From contig NZ_CP113068.1 of NCBI RefSeq assembly GCF_026625885.1, forward strand, positions 3,472,001 through 3,536,000: a stretch of DNA of 64,000 bases, given 5' to 3'. The translations under genes were made by a program, and so were the position numbers. Below the pieces are notes generated by a model. The model was not told where the DNA came from. It made no database searches and saw only the letters and a list, made by a program, of their open reading frames with translations. Source of the stretch: Roseateles sp. SL47 (lineage in GTDB: Bacteria > Pseudomonadota > Gammaproteobacteria > Burkholderiales > Burkholderiaceae_C). Shown here in pieces: positions 25,635-35,457 of the stretch; the stretch's first letter is position 1; each line of letters opens with the position of its first letter.

Positions 25635-27383
25635 ATGTCCAGTCTCCCAAGAACCCTTCTTCGATGGCTGCTGTCCATCGTGACCCTGGTCGGCTTCATG
25701 GCGCCCGCCCTGGCCGCCGATTACACGCAGGGCGTGACCAGCAGCGGCAGCAGTGCCGTGATCTGGTTCAAGTCCGCCGTCAACACCACCTGGGTCGATG
25801 TGCATTACCAGGTGAATGGCGGCGGCCAGCAGAACCTGCGCATGGGTTACAACGCCGGCAATGCCCGTTATGAAACGCAGGTGAACAACCTGGCCAGCGG
25901 CAACACGCTGAGCTATTTCTTCACCTACAACAATGGCAATCCGGCGTATGACACGCCGCGATTCAGCGCCACCATCGGCGGCGGCATGACACCCGCGCCG
26001 ACCGGCATTGCGTGCTTCTACGAGAGCGCCAACTACCAGGGCGCTTCGTTCTGTGCCGATGCAGACAGCAGCTGGGTGGGTACGGCCTGGAATGACCGCG
26101 TGTCTTCAGTGAAGGTGCGCAGCGGCTACAGCGTGCAGTTGTTTGACGACATCAACTATGCCGGCCGCACCGTCACCCTGACGGCCGATGCGCCGAACCT
26201 GGGCAACAACAGCAGCTTCAACGACCTTCTGTCGTCCTTCCGCATCCGCCAGAGCGGCAGCACCGATCTGCCCGAAGGCAATGGTGTCATGACCCTGAAG
26301 CTGGTGAACGGCACCAATGGCGCCTGGCAGGACCAGCAGGTGTATTGGTCCATCATCGGTTATGACCCGGTGACCAAGGTGCTGTCCTATGTCGACAACA
26401 CCGGCCGGCTGGTCCCGGCTTCGCTGGCCCACAACGACGGCGCGAATCACCTGACCAAGAACGGCCAGAATTATTCGAACTACTTCTACCGGCTCAATGA
26501 AATGCCCTGGGTGTCGATTCCCCGAATCGACTCCGGCCGCATGTTCATCAGCCTGGGCTCGCCCATGTACATCAAGATCAATCAGGCGGCTGATGGTCGG
26601 CTGGGTTTTGCGGGCCCGGACATGAACAATCCGAGCGACCCCAATCAGGATGTGAACTTCGAGTGGATCGAGTTCACCGTGGACCAATGGGGCTACCACG
26701 GCAACACCACGCGTGTGGACCAGTTTGGCTTCCCGCTGACGACCCGCCTGCTGGGCCGTGACGGCTATGACCGCACGCTGGGCGAGAACGCCACCCGTGC
26801 CAAGATCTTTGCGGACTTTGAAGCCCTGGCGCAGCCCGAGTTCCGTGGTCTGGTGCAGCGTCCCTACCGCATCGTGGCGCCGGCCAAGTCGGTGTTCAAC
26901 CAGGGGAAGGCCTACGGCAACTATTTCGCGGCCTATGTGGACCAGGTCTGGGCCTATTACGCCTCCACCGATCTGGTCTTCACCGCCGAGGCGGGCACCT
27001 TCCGCGGCCGTGTGATCGGCAACGACTTTGTGTTCTCCAAGAACGGCGGTGCGCAGAACCTCTACATCCGTGGCAAGCCCACCACCCAGGAAATTCTGGA
27101 AGGTTCCGGTCGCCTGGCCTCGGGAAGCTCGGATGAGAAGGTGATGCAGGCGCAGATCACGGCGGCCTTCAACCGGCATCTGCTGATGCGGGTGGATCCG
27201 TCGCAATGGAGCAACCCGTCCACCTATTACGGGGCAGGGCCGGCCAACTACTACTCGAAGTTCTGGCACGACCACAGCATCGACGGCCTGGCCTACGGTT
27301 TCTGCTATGACGATGTGCGCAGCCAGAGCACGCTGCTGGAGCACCCGACTCCGCGCGGCATGTTCATCACCGTCGGCTGGTGA
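25635..27383 (+). CDS. Secreted GH64 beta-1,3-glucanase with CBM56-like and beta/gamma-crystallin domains
   Basis: This 582-residue secreted hydrolase probably attacks beta-1,3-glucan of fungal or algal walls. Domains in order: signal peptide (cut after ALA, near residue 28); a CBM56-like beta-1,3-glucan-binding module (about 30-117, with WVDVHYQVNGGGQQN); a beta/gamma-crystallin fold module (about 125-206, with ACFYESANYQGASFC and VQLFDDINYAGRTVTL Greek-key strands); and the GH64 catalytic domain (about 215 to the end, with FEWIEFTVDQWGYHGNTTRVDQF, of which VDQWG and the acidic residues are typical, and SIDGLAYGFCYDD near the C terminus). The start follows GAGAGGAAC. The gene stands alone. 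Confidence 0.88.
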   Translation: MSSLPRTLLRWLLSIVTLVGFMAPALAADYTQGVTSSGSSAVIWFKSAVNTTWVDVHYQVNGGGQQNLRMGYNAGNARYETQVNNLASGNTLSYFFTYNNGNPAYDTPRFSATIGGGMTPAPTGIACFYESANYQGASFCADADSSWVGTAWNDRVSSVKVRSGYSVQLFDDINYAGRTVTLTADAPNLGNNSSFNDLLSSFRIRQSGSTDLPEGNGVMTLKLVNGTNGAWQDQQVYWSIIGYDPVTKVLSYVDNTGRLVPASLAHNDGANHLTKNGQNYSNYFYRLNEMPWVSIPRIDSGRMFISLGSPMYIKINQAADGRLGFAGPDMNNPSDPNQDVNFEWIEFTVDQWGYHGNTTRVDQFGFPLTTRLLGRDGYDRTLGENATRAKIFADFEALAQPEFRGLVQRPYRIVAPAKSVFNQGKAYGNYFAAYVDQVWAYYASTDLVFTAEAGTFRGRVIGNDFVFSKNGGAQNLYIRGKPTTQEILEGSGRLASGSSDEKVMQAQITAAFNRHLLMRVDPSQWSNPSTYYGAGPANYYSKFWHDHSIDGLAYGFCYDDVRSQSTLLEHPTPRGMFITVGW

Positions 27384-27469
27384 GTGGCGGCCCGGCTGGG
27401 AAGCCGGGCAATATGCCGGGCAACACGCCGCGCTGCGGCTCGGCGCCGTCTCTGCCGGGCCTAGCGGGT

Positions 27470-28381
27470 CTAGCGGGCTGCAGGTTGCAGACGCGCCACC
27501 TCGTCCACCGGGGTGGCGCCGAAATAACGCTTGAATTCGCGGCTGAACTGCGAGGCACTTTCATACCCCACACGGGTGGCGGCCACACCGGCCTTGGCGC
27601 CTTCATTCAGCATGATCAGCCGCGCCCGATGCAGCTTGTAGCTCTTGATGTATTGCAGCGGCGAGGTGTTGGTCACCGCCTTGAAGTTGTGGTGGAACGC
27701 GCTGACGCTCATGTTCACCATCTTCGCCAGTTGCTCCACACTGAAGGTGTCGGCGTAGTGGGTCTCGATGTGCTTGATCACCTTCGAGATCATGCCGAAC
27801 TGCGTATGCCGGTTGACCAATGCATGCAGCGCGGCGCCACTGTCACCAAACAGCACGTGATAGAGGATCTCCTGGACGATCAGCTTGCCCAGGAAGCGGG
27901 CATCACGCGGCTGCTTCATCGCGTCGAAAAGACGTTCGATGGCGCAAAGCAGTTGGTCGGTGTAAGGAGCACCATTGATGCCGGACGATTCGGACGGCGC
28001 GGCCAGCGCATCCACATGCTCATGGCCGACATCCGACAGCACCGATTGCAGCAGCGCTGCATCCACACCGATGGAAATGCCCACAAACGGCGCTGACTTG
28101 CTGGCGATGGTCTCGCATTCAAAGGGCAGGGGGACCGTGAGCAGCAGGTAGCGCTGCGCGTCGTACCGGAAGGTCCGGTCCCCGAGATACCCCACCTTGG
28201 CGCCCTGCATGACGATGACGATCATCGGCTCATACAGCACCGGCGTGCGTGGATGGCTCTGGTCCGTGTAGAGAATCTTCACGCCGGGGATCGGCGACGG
28301 ACTGGCAAATGCGCCGGTCGAGAAGCTGATCGCCTGCGCGATGATGCTCCTGCGAACCTGATCATCCAGCATCACGCTCAT
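27470..28381 (-). CDS. AraC-family regulator (YqhC-like)
   Basis: This 303-residue regulator has an AraC_N ligand domain (residues about 20-180, with VLYEPMIVIVMQGAKVGYLGDRTFRYD, the typical cupin-like part) and a C-terminal double helix-turn-helix (FSVEQLAKMVNMSVSAFHHNF and TRVGYESASQFSREFKRYFG). It starts 22 bases after the stop of the YqhD-type aldehyde reductase on the same strand. In E. coli the AraC protein YqhC activates yqhD in response to aldehydes. The same pairing here suggests aldehyde-responsive activation, though cotranscription with the target differs from the E. coli arrangement. Confidence 0.88.
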   Translation of the reverse strand: MSVMLDDQVRRSIIAQAISFSTGAFASPSPIPGVKILYTDQSHPRTPVLYEPMIVIVMQGAKVGYLGDRTFRYDAQRYLLLTVPLPFECETIASKSAPFVGISIGVDAALLQSVLSDVGHEHVDALAAPSESSGINGAPYTDQLLCAIERLFDAMKQPRDARFLGKLIVQEILYHVLFGDSGAALHALVNRHTQFGMISKVIKHIETHYADTFSVEQLAKMVNMSVSAFHHNFKAVTNTSPLQYIKSYKLHRARLIMLNEGAKAGVAATRVGYESASQFSREFKRYFGATPVDEVARLQPAAR

Positions 28382-28403
28382 GGTGAGGGCACCCCTGCGG
28401 CGA

Positions 28404-29567
28404 TCAGCGCGCGGCTTCCAGGATGCGCTGGCTGTCTTCCAGCGTGATGTCCTGGTGCTCGCCCAATGCGGTCAGGCCGTGTTCCTTCAGCTTGGCCACC
28501 ATGGCGGGGATGGTGCTGCCGTCCACGCCGTAGTCGGACAGACGGGTGCGCACGCCCAGCTTCTCGAAGAAGTCGCGGGTGGCCTGGATGGCGGCGTCGA
28601 TGCGCTGATCGTCGCTGCCCTCACGCAGGTTCCAGACACGCTCCGCATATTGCAGCAGCTTGGCGCGCTTTTGCTCCTTCTTGTAGGCCAGCAGCGAAGG
28701 CAGCACGATGGCCAGCGTCTGGGCATGGTCCAGGCCATGCATGGCGGTGATTTCATGGCCCAGCATGTGGGTGGCCCAGTCCTGCGGAACACCCGCGCCG
28801 ATCAGGCCGTTCAGGGCCTGGGTGGCGCTCCACATCACATTGGCGCGCACGGCATAGTTGGTCGGTTCAGCCAGCGCGCGGGGGCCTTCTTCGATCAGTG
28901 TCAGCAGCAGGCCTTCGGAGAAGCGGTCCTGCACCTTGCCGTCCACCGGATAGGTGAGGTATTGCTCCACGGTGTGCACAAATGCGTCCACCACGCCATT
29001 GGCCACCTGGCGGGCGGGCAGGCTGTAGGTGACTTCCGGGTCCAGCACCGAGAACACGGGGTAGGTGTGGCGGCTGGAGAAGGCCAGCTTGTCGCCGGTG
29101 GCCTGGCGGCTGATGACGGCCCCGCTGTTGGATTCAGAGCCGGTGGCCGGCAGCGTGAGCACGCAGCCCATCGGCACTGCGCTGGTGACCTTGCTGCCGC
29201 CGGTGAGCAGGATGTCCCACGGGTCGGTGGCGGCCGCGTAGCGGGCCGCTGCGGCGATGAACTTGGTGCCATCGGCCACCGAGCCGCCGCCGACGGCCAG
29301 CAGGAAATCGATCTTCTGGGCCTTCACCACCTGCACGGCCTTCATCAGGGTTTCATAGGTGGGGTTGGGTTCGATGCCGGCGAATTCCACCACCGCGCGG
29401 CCTTCCAGGGCCTTCTGCACCTGTTCCAGTACGCCGTTCTTCTTGATGCTGCCGCCACCGTAGGTGATGAGGATGCGGGCATCTGCCGGGATGTCGCGGC
29501 CCAGCTTGGCGATCTGGCCCTTGCCGAACAGGATCTTGGTGGGGGTGTTGAGCGTGAAGTTGTTCAT
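28404..29567 (-). CDS. yqhD: NADPH-dependent aldehyde reductase, iron-containing alcohol dehydrogenase family
   Basis: This 387-residue enzyme equals E. coli YqhD in length. It reduces a wide range of toxic aldehydes to alcohols with NADPH, using a divalent metal. The dinucleotide region is ITYGGGSIKKNG, with the GGGS-type motif repeated at LLAVGGGSVADGTKF. The metal ligands fall in VVDAFVHTVEQY (Asp, His) and in HEITAMHGLDHAQTL (His, His), as in the family. TLPATGSESNSGAVIS is a conserved active-site loop. The start at 29567 gives MNNFTLNTPTKILFGKG, as in YqhD proteins. It is followed by an AraC regulator, probably its activator. Confidence 0.93.
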   Translation of the reverse strand: MNNFTLNTPTKILFGKGQIAKLGRDIPADARILITYGGGSIKKNGVLEQVQKALEGRAVVEFAGIEPNPTYETLMKAVQVVKAQKIDFLLAVGGGSVADGTKFIAAAARYAAATDPWDILLTGGSKVTSAVPMGCVLTLPATGSESNSGAVISRQATGDKLAFSSRHTYPVFSVLDPEVTYSLPARQVANGVVDAFVHTVEQYLTYPVDGKVQDRFSEGLLLTLIEEGPRALAEPTNYAVRANVMWSATQALNGLIGAGVPQDWATHMLGHEITAMHGLDHAQTLAIVLPSLLAYKKEQKRAKLLQYAERVWNLREGSDDQRIDAAIQATRDFFEKLGVRTRLSDYGVDGSTIPAMVAKLKEHGLTALGEHQDITLEDSQRILEAAR

Positions 29568-29879
29568 TGCATCCGTCCTTGTGGGTTGTGGGGGCTCATC
29601 TGATGGGAATGGATTCTTCTCTTGCAGCGGCCCTGCGGCAATGCATGATGCTGCCCTTGTTTTGCCTAATTCTGCTGTGGAGGGGAAAAACAGGCAAATC
29701 GTCCGCGGCGCACGCCTGCGGCGACAGGTGCAGGTCATCCAGGTGGCTGGAGCCGCCGCTGTCAAGCGGTGCCTGGGCGCGCATTCTGCCGATTCCTTGC
29801 CAAGGGCGCCCTCTGCGCCATGGCCCGGTGGTCCTCCACGGCGCCCGGTGGGAGGGGGTGTGAAGACCAACCTGAGGCA

Positions 29880-30071
29880 ATGAAGATCATGAACACATCC
29901 AAGTGGACGGCGCCGCTGCTGATTACGGTGAGTGCGGCCCTGACGATGGGCTTCGCGTCGGACTCCCGGCAGCGTTGGGAAGACGGACGTAATGCGGCCG
30001 TGGGGGCCGTTATTGGGTGGATGAAGAGGGCCGCCGTCACGCGGTCCGCTGAACTGCCACGAATGCCCTGA
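29880..30071 (+). CDS. Small exported or membrane-anchored protein (63 aa)
   Basis: This 63-residue protein has an N-terminal hydrophobic segment (WTAPLLITVSAALTMGFA) after two Lys, which fits a signal peptide or membrane anchor. A short polar C-terminal region with DSRQRWEDGRNAAVG follows. The start could be ATG at 29880 (close to GAGG) or ATG at 29889. It lies between the divergent yqhD and the convergent LOV kinase. No family is recognised and no function is suggested. Confidence 0.5.
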   Translation: MKIMNTSKWTAPLLITVSAALTMGFASDSRQRWEDGRNAAVGAVIGWMKRAAVTRSAELPRMP

Positions 30072-30107
30072 CCATGAGCGCGGGGCTCCGCGCTCATCGT
30101 CCGCCCA

Positions 30108-31722
30108 TCAAGCCTGCCCATCCAATGCGCGCCGCACCTTCACCCGCAGGTCGTCGGACGTGAACGGCTTGAGCACGATGTCATAACTCTGGCCGCCCCA
30201 GCGATCCGGACTGCCGTCGGCAAAGCCGGTCATCAGCAACACCTTGAGGGAGGGCGAGTGCAGCTGAGCATCGTGGGCCAGCAGCACACCGTTCTTGTTG
30301 CCCGGCATGATGATGTCGCTCATCAGCAGGCGGATGGAGGGATGTTGCTTCAGAAGCTGCATCGCCTCCTGCGAGCTGTGGGCCATCAGGCATTGATAAC
30401 CCGCCGCTTCCAGCATCGCGGCGGCGGTCTGGGCCACCTCCGGGCGGTCATCCACCACCAGAATCAGCTCGTCCTGTCCGGTGCGGGGCTGCACGGTGGG
30501 CAATTCCCTCGGGGCCGCAGCGTCCGTGACCGCCGGGAAATACAGGCGCACGGTGGTGCCGGCCTTTTCTTCCGAGTAGATGGTGGCCACGCCACCACTT
30601 TGTTTGGCGAACCCATACACCATGGACAGGCCCAGGCCCGTGCCCCCACGCTCGGCCTTGGTGGTGAAGAACGGGTCCATCACGCGCGCCAGGATGGGGG
30701 CCGGAATGCCTTCGCCTTCATCACTCACGCATACCGACACATAGTCCCCGGGCAGAGCCAACCCGTGGCTGCCGGCGTCCTCGGCAGTGGTGTGCAAGTT
30801 GCCGGAACGGATCCAGATCCGTCCCCCCACGGGGCATGGCGTCCCTGGCATTGACCAGCAGGTTCAGCAGTGCGGCTTCGAACTGGGAGGGGTCGATGCG
30901 AACGTTGTGGGTGTGGGGGGCCAGGTCCAGCAACAGGCGGACATCTCCCAGGGAGCTGGAGGCCATGTCCGCCGTTCTGGCAATGGCTTCATTCACATTC
31001 ACCACACGTCCTTGCAATTGCTGCTTGCGGGCAAAGGCCAGCAATTGCTGGGTGAGGGCGCCTGAACGCCCGGCCGCCGCCCGCACATTGGCAATCGAGC
31101 GCGACAGCAGAGCATCGTCCGGTGCCACTGATTTCAGGCGCTGCGCGGCCACTTCGGCATTGCCGGTGATGACCTGCAGCAGGTTGTTGAAGTCGTGTGC
31201 AATGCCGCCAGTGAGCTGCCCCAAGGCTTCCATCTTCTGCGCTTGCCGCAGGGCGGCTTCGGCGTCGCGACGGCGGCTCACGTCCAGCTGCGAAGAGAAG
31301 TAATACAGCAACTCCCCCTTTTCACTGCGAACCGGTGTGAGGAACAGGGCGTTCCAGAAGGTGGATCCGTCTTTTCGGTAATTCAGCAATTCGACCGTCA
31401 GCTCCCGTTCCGATCGCAGGGCTTCCCCAATCAAGGCCACGGTATTGGGGTCGGTGTCGGGGCCTTGCAGGAAGCGGCAATTGCGGCCCAGGATCTCTTC
31501 CGACGAATAGCCGGTCATTTCCAGGAAGGCATGGTTGGCAAAGACCAGCGGTGTGTCGGGCTGGCGTGGGTCGGCCACCACCATCGGCATGCGTGTCGCC
31601 TGCACGGCTGCAAAGAAGATGTCACGTCCCTTTCCACCCGAGGCGAAGCCTTCCGTTTGCACGCGGGCATCGTGGTGGGGCACGTGGGGCGTCTTGTCGC
31701 GAGGGTCGGTGTCGGAACTCAT
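30108..31722 (-). pseudogene. LOV-domain hybrid histidine kinase with response regulator, single-base frameshift
   Basis: The gene has 1615 bases; removing one base gives exactly 537 codons. Domains in order: a LOV (blue-light PAS) domain at residues 35-150 with the flavin-reactive motif GRNCRFLQG (Cys82) and FLEMTGYSSEEILGR; a HisKA domain with GGIAHDFNNLLQ (His176); an HATPase domain (LLNLLVNARDAM, VSDEGEGIPAPIL, GGTGLGLSMVYGF); and a receiver domain with ILVVDD, SDIIMPG (phospho-Asp) and VLKPF. The frames break within the HATPase N-box, after ARDAMPRGG, in a run of six G on the minus strand (30823-30828 on +). It resembles the LOV-HK-receiver photoreceptor of Pseudomonas syringae. Whether the break is real or a base-calling error is open. 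Confidence 0.88.
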
Positions 31723-31925
31723 CGGCAAAAGTCCTAAGCAAACTGGCCTGATGGTGCCCAAGCGCGTGGCGCTGCTGGGACAGCGAAGCACTTGTTCGTT
31801 TGCAGGACATGTCCGACAGGAGATGGCGGCGCCGCCATCGCGGGCGAACTGACCTCAGGGCTAGGACAATTCGTCCACCCCAAGCAGGCCGATGATGGAT
31901 GACATCGCCCGCTACACTGCGGCGC

Positions 31926-32333
31926 ATGTCCGTGTCACGGCCCTTTCTTGACTGTTGTGCCTGGATCGTCGCTCTGGCGATCTTGATCAGTGTGCTGCTG
32001 CCGATGCTGCCGCACCGGGCGCTTGCGCGTGATGCGGCCATGTGGACGGAAGTGTGCTCGGTGGCCGGCGCGCGTTTGGTGCGCGTGGACGTGCCCCAGT
32101 CCGACGCCACCGCGCCGGACCCTGGCTCCCGCCAGAAGCCGATGAGCGCCGTGATGGAGCGCTGTCCCTACTGCGCCATGCATGCCACGGTGCCCGCTTT
32201 GCCGCCGGCATCGTTGAGCTGGCGAGTGGACACAGCCCTTCGGTTTGAATGGCCCTCGCTGTACCTGACCGCGCCGCGCCCCTTGTTCGCCTGGGCCAGC
32301 GCATGGGCTCGGGGCCCACCCGTCAGCGCCTGA
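31926..32333 (+). CDS. DUF2946-like small membrane/periplasmic protein
   Basis: This 135-residue protein has an N-terminal transmembrane segment or signal (CCAWIVALAILISVLLPML), an EVCSVAGARLV segment and a CPYCAMHA motif near residue 78. This set of a membrane helix, a short EVCS-type segment and CPYC...H is characteristic of DUF2946 proteins, which often occur beside copper-related or TonB-receptor genes. Here the flanking genes are not metal genes. The Cys-x-x-Cys...His could bind copper or another soft metal (inference). A start at 31926 is used; an in-frame ATG at 31899 would add nine residues. Confidence 0.72.
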   Translation: MSVSRPFLDCCAWIVALAILISVLLPMLPHRALARDAAMWTEVCSVAGARLVRVDVPQSDATAPDPGSRQKPMSAVMERCPYCAMHATVPALPPASLSWRVDTALRFEWPSLYLTAPRPLFAWASAWARGPPVSA

Positions 32334-32533
32334 CCTTCTCCGCAGCTTGACCTTGCCGACGCCATGAGGCTCGGTGTGCGGCTGCTTGCGGACGCCGCTG
32401 GGGTTCCGTACGAGCACTCAATGCCATGCCCAAGGACGATCACAGCGGCCACCAGCACTGACAGAGGGCAGGAGAGGCGGTCGCGAGGCCGCCTCCTTCC
32501 CGGGCCGTGAGCGCCCGTCGCGGTCGAAGCTGC

Positions 32534-33760
32534 TCAGCCGCCGAGAGACTTTTTGAAGAAACGAGTCATCGCATCAAACGGGATCTTGTCCATGCGGTCA
32601 TACAGGTCCACATGGTTGGCGCCCTTCACGATAAGCAGTTCCTTGGGCTGAGCGGCAGCCGCATAGGCGGTTTCCGCAAAGTAGCGGGAATGCGCGTTTT
32701 CGCCGTGAACAAACAGGATGGGCCGCGGCGAGATCTCCTTGATGTAACTCAGGATGGGCATGTTCATGAATGACAACGGTGTGGTGATGGTCCAGGCATT
32801 GCCGGAGTTGACGGCCCGGGGGTGATAACCGCGGGGCGTCATGTAGTAGTCGGCATAGTCCAGCAGGAACTGCGGTTCACCGCCCTTGAGCTTGTTGTAC
32901 TGCGGCTGATAGGCGGGTTTGCCGCTGGCAGCGTCCTCCCAGCGCTGCCGGCTGAGCTGCTCCAGCAGTTGGGTGCGTTGCTCGGTGCTCATGCTGTCGT
33001 TGTAGCCTTTGGACATCACCCGGGTCATGTCGTACATGGTGCTGGCCACCACTGCCTTGACCCGCTTGTCCACGGCCACCGCATTGAGCGCCATGCCCCC
33101 CCAGCCGCAGATCCCGATGACACCCATGCGTTCGCGGTCCACCATCGGCTGCAGCCCGATGAAGTCCACGGCGGCCATGACGTCTTCGGTGTTGATGTCC
33201 GGCGAAGCCACATTGCGGGGTTCACCGCCGCTTTCTCCGGTGTAGGAGCCGTCGAACGCCAGGGTGGCGAAGCCGCGTTCGGCCATGGTCTGGGCATACA
33301 GGCCGGAGGATTGTTCCTTCACGGCACCAAACGGCCCACCCACCACCAGGGCGGCCAACCGCTGCTGACCACGGTTCTTTGGCAGATACAGGTCGCCTGC
33401 AAGCGTGATGCCATATCGGTTGCGGAAGGTGACCTTCTGGTGGTCGACCTGCGGGCTCTTGGGGAAGACCTTGTCCCATTCCTGGGTCAAGGAAAGACTT
33501 GCTGAGGGGGCCTGACCGCCCGGAGATGTCCACGGCTCCTGCTGCGAGACGGACCCGGCCGCCAGCACGGGCTGACCGCCAAACAGCGCCGCCACGCTCG
33601 CGAGCGCGGTGTGTTGGAGGGCGCGTTTGAGCGAGACGAGCGGCTTGGAGGTGCGGCGCTCGGGAGCGGGGGGTGTGAAGGGCCTCGTCGTGGTGGTGGG
33701 CATGGCGGTCATCATGGTCGTCGTGTTCATCGTCGAAAGGGGCAAGGTGGCGTTGCTCAT
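32534..33760 (-). CDS. Exported alpha/beta hydrolase with Cys nucleophile (DLH-like)
   Basis: This 408-residue protein has an unusual Thr/Met-rich N terminus (about 45 residues) and a hydrophobic stretch (HTALASVAALFGG, ending VLAAG) that may be a signal. An alpha/beta hydrolase domain follows. The nucleophile elbow is GICGWGG, with Cys in place of the usual Ser, as in dienelactone hydrolases. VVGGPFGAVKEQSSGLYAQ forms the oxyanion region, and the general base His is in KGANHVDLYD. The acid is probably in the FVHGENAHSRYF region. It is probably an esterase or peptidase-like hydrolase. The neighbouring MFS gene lies 64 bases upstream on the same strand, so coexpression is possible. Confidence 0.82.
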   Translation of the reverse strand: MSNATLPLSTMNTTTMMTAMPTTTTRPFTPPAPERRTSKPLVSLKRALQHTALASVAALFGGQPVLAAGSVSQQEPWTSPGGQAPSASLSLTQEWDKVFPKSPQVDHQKVTFRNRYGITLAGDLYLPKNRGQQRLAALVVGGPFGAVKEQSSGLYAQTMAERGFATLAFDGSYTGESGGEPRNVASPDINTEDVMAAVDFIGLQPMVDRERMGVIGICGWGGMALNAVAVDKRVKAVVASTMYDMTRVMSKGYNDSMSTEQRTQLLEQLSRQRWEDAASGKPAYQPQYNKLKGGEPQFLLDYADYYMTPRGYHPRAVNSGNAWTITTPLSFMNMPILSYIKEISPRPILFVHGENAHSRYFAETAYAAAAQPKELLIVKGANHVDLYDRMDKIPFDAMTRFFKKSLGG

Positions 33761-33823
33761 GCGGAGTCCTTGAAGAAGGTGAAGAAGAGAGGGCGGACTA
33801 GTGCGAACTAGTGCGAAAAGGCC

Positions 33824-35080
33824 CTAGGCGCTCGCGGAGGAGGTGTCCTGAGCCCCGGCGCAGATGGCAGCGAGGGCCGCTGCCAGCAGCAGCATCAGCG
33901 CGCTGGCCAGGAAGGTGCTGCGGTAGCCGCTGGCATCGAACAGCAACCCGCCCAGCGTGGAGCCCAAGGCAATCGCCAACTGCACCACGGCCACCATCAG
34001 CCCACCACCGGCCTCTGCGCTGTCTGGCATGGCGCTGGCGACCCAGCTCCACCAGCCCACCGGCGCCGCCGTGGCCAGCAGGCCCCAGAGCGCCAGCAGT
34101 CCCATGACGAAGGCCGCGAAGGGGCCGGCCGGAATGAGGGCCAGTGCGATCAAGGCCATCAGCACCGGGATGGCGGTAAGCGTGCGGTAGAGACCGCGCT
34201 GGAGCACCTTGCCGATCAGCGCCGTGCCCACCACGCCGGAGAGGCCGATGGCGAGCAAGGTCAGTGAGAGCGTGGAGACGTTGAGGTGGGTGATGGTTTC
34301 AAGGAAGGGGCGCACATAAGTGAACAGCGCAAACTGCCCCATGAAGAAGGCGCTGCAGGCCGCCATGCCCCAGGCGACGGGACGGCGCTTCAGCAGCTGC
34401 AGCGCACTGGCGCTGTGTGTGGTACCTGCGGTGGCGGCAGGCGGTGGCAGATCTGGCAGGCTGACCCACAGCCAGGCCAGGGCCACGGCGGCCACGGGAA
34501 CCAGACAGAAGAAGGCGCCGCGCCAGCCCGCCACGGAGGCAAGATGGCTGCCCAAGGGGGCCGCAATCACTGTGGCCAATGCATTCCCGCCGTTGAAGAT
34601 GGCCAGCGCGCGGGGCACCTGATGGGCGGGCACCAGCCGCATCGCAGTGGCGGCGGACAGTGACCAGAATCCGCCGATCACGACCCCGATGAAGGCGCGT
34701 CCGACCATGTAGAGAAAGAAGCTGGACGCCAGCGCCACCACCGCCCCCGACAGGGCCATCAGTGCGGTCAGCCCCAGCAGCAGCGTCTTGCGATTCATAT
34801 GCGCGGCCACCGAAGCAACGCACAGACTGGTGAGCACAGCGAAGGCGCCGGAGATGGCAATGCCCTGGCCGGCCATGCCTTCGGTGATCTGCAGGTCTGC
34901 CGCCATCGGCGTCAAAAGGCTGACGGGCATGAACTCGGAGGCGATCAATGCAAAGACGCAGAGCGACATGGCATAAACAGCGCCCCAGGCGGGTTGGACG
35001 TCGGTGCGGGAGGCCGTGGCGATCACGTGGTGCGCGCTGAGGGCATCGGTGGATGGGGTGGATGGGGTAGCGGGATTCAT
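33824..35080 (-). CDS. nepI: MFS exporter, NepI-like (purine ribonucleoside efflux type)
   Basis: This 418-residue DHA1-type inner-membrane exporter has twelve helices. The sequence closely follows E. coli NepI at SEFMPVSLLTPMAADLQITEG (first helix region, of which EFxPVSLLTPMA is diagnostic), GGFWSLSAATAMRLVP, VIAAPLGSHLASVAGWR, FFTYIRP-like LFTYVRPF and PVGWWSWVASAM. NepI exports purine ribonucleosides such as inosine; specificity here is inferred from that similarity. A 35-residue polar N-terminal extension is longer than in NepI. It is cotranscribed or tandem with the Cys hydrolase gene. Confidence 0.78.
   Translation of the reverse strand: MNPATPSTPSTDALSAHHVIATASRTDVQPAWGAVYAMSLCVFALIASEFMPVSLLTPMAADLQITEGMAGQGIAISGAFAVLTSLCVASVAAHMNRKTLLLGLTALMALSGAVVALASSFFLYMVGRAFIGVVIGGFWSLSAATAMRLVPAHQVPRALAIFNGGNALATVIAAPLGSHLASVAGWRGAFFCLVPVAAVALAWLWVSLPDLPPPAATAGTTHSASALQLLKRRPVAWGMAACSAFFMGQFALFTYVRPFLETITHLNVSTLSLTLLAIGLSGVVGTALIGKVLQRGLYRTLTAIPVLMALIALALIPAGPFAAFVMGLLALWGLLATAAPVGWWSWVASAMPDSAEAGGGLMVAVVQLAIALGSTLGGLLFDASGYRSTFLASALMLLLAAALAAICAGAQDTSSASA

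Positions 35081-35457
<377 letters not shown>

Noticed and set aside
26106..27344. 412-codon open frame antisense to the GH64 gene
   Set aside because: The + strand gene has a signal peptide and three recognisable domains; the antisense frame has no family features.
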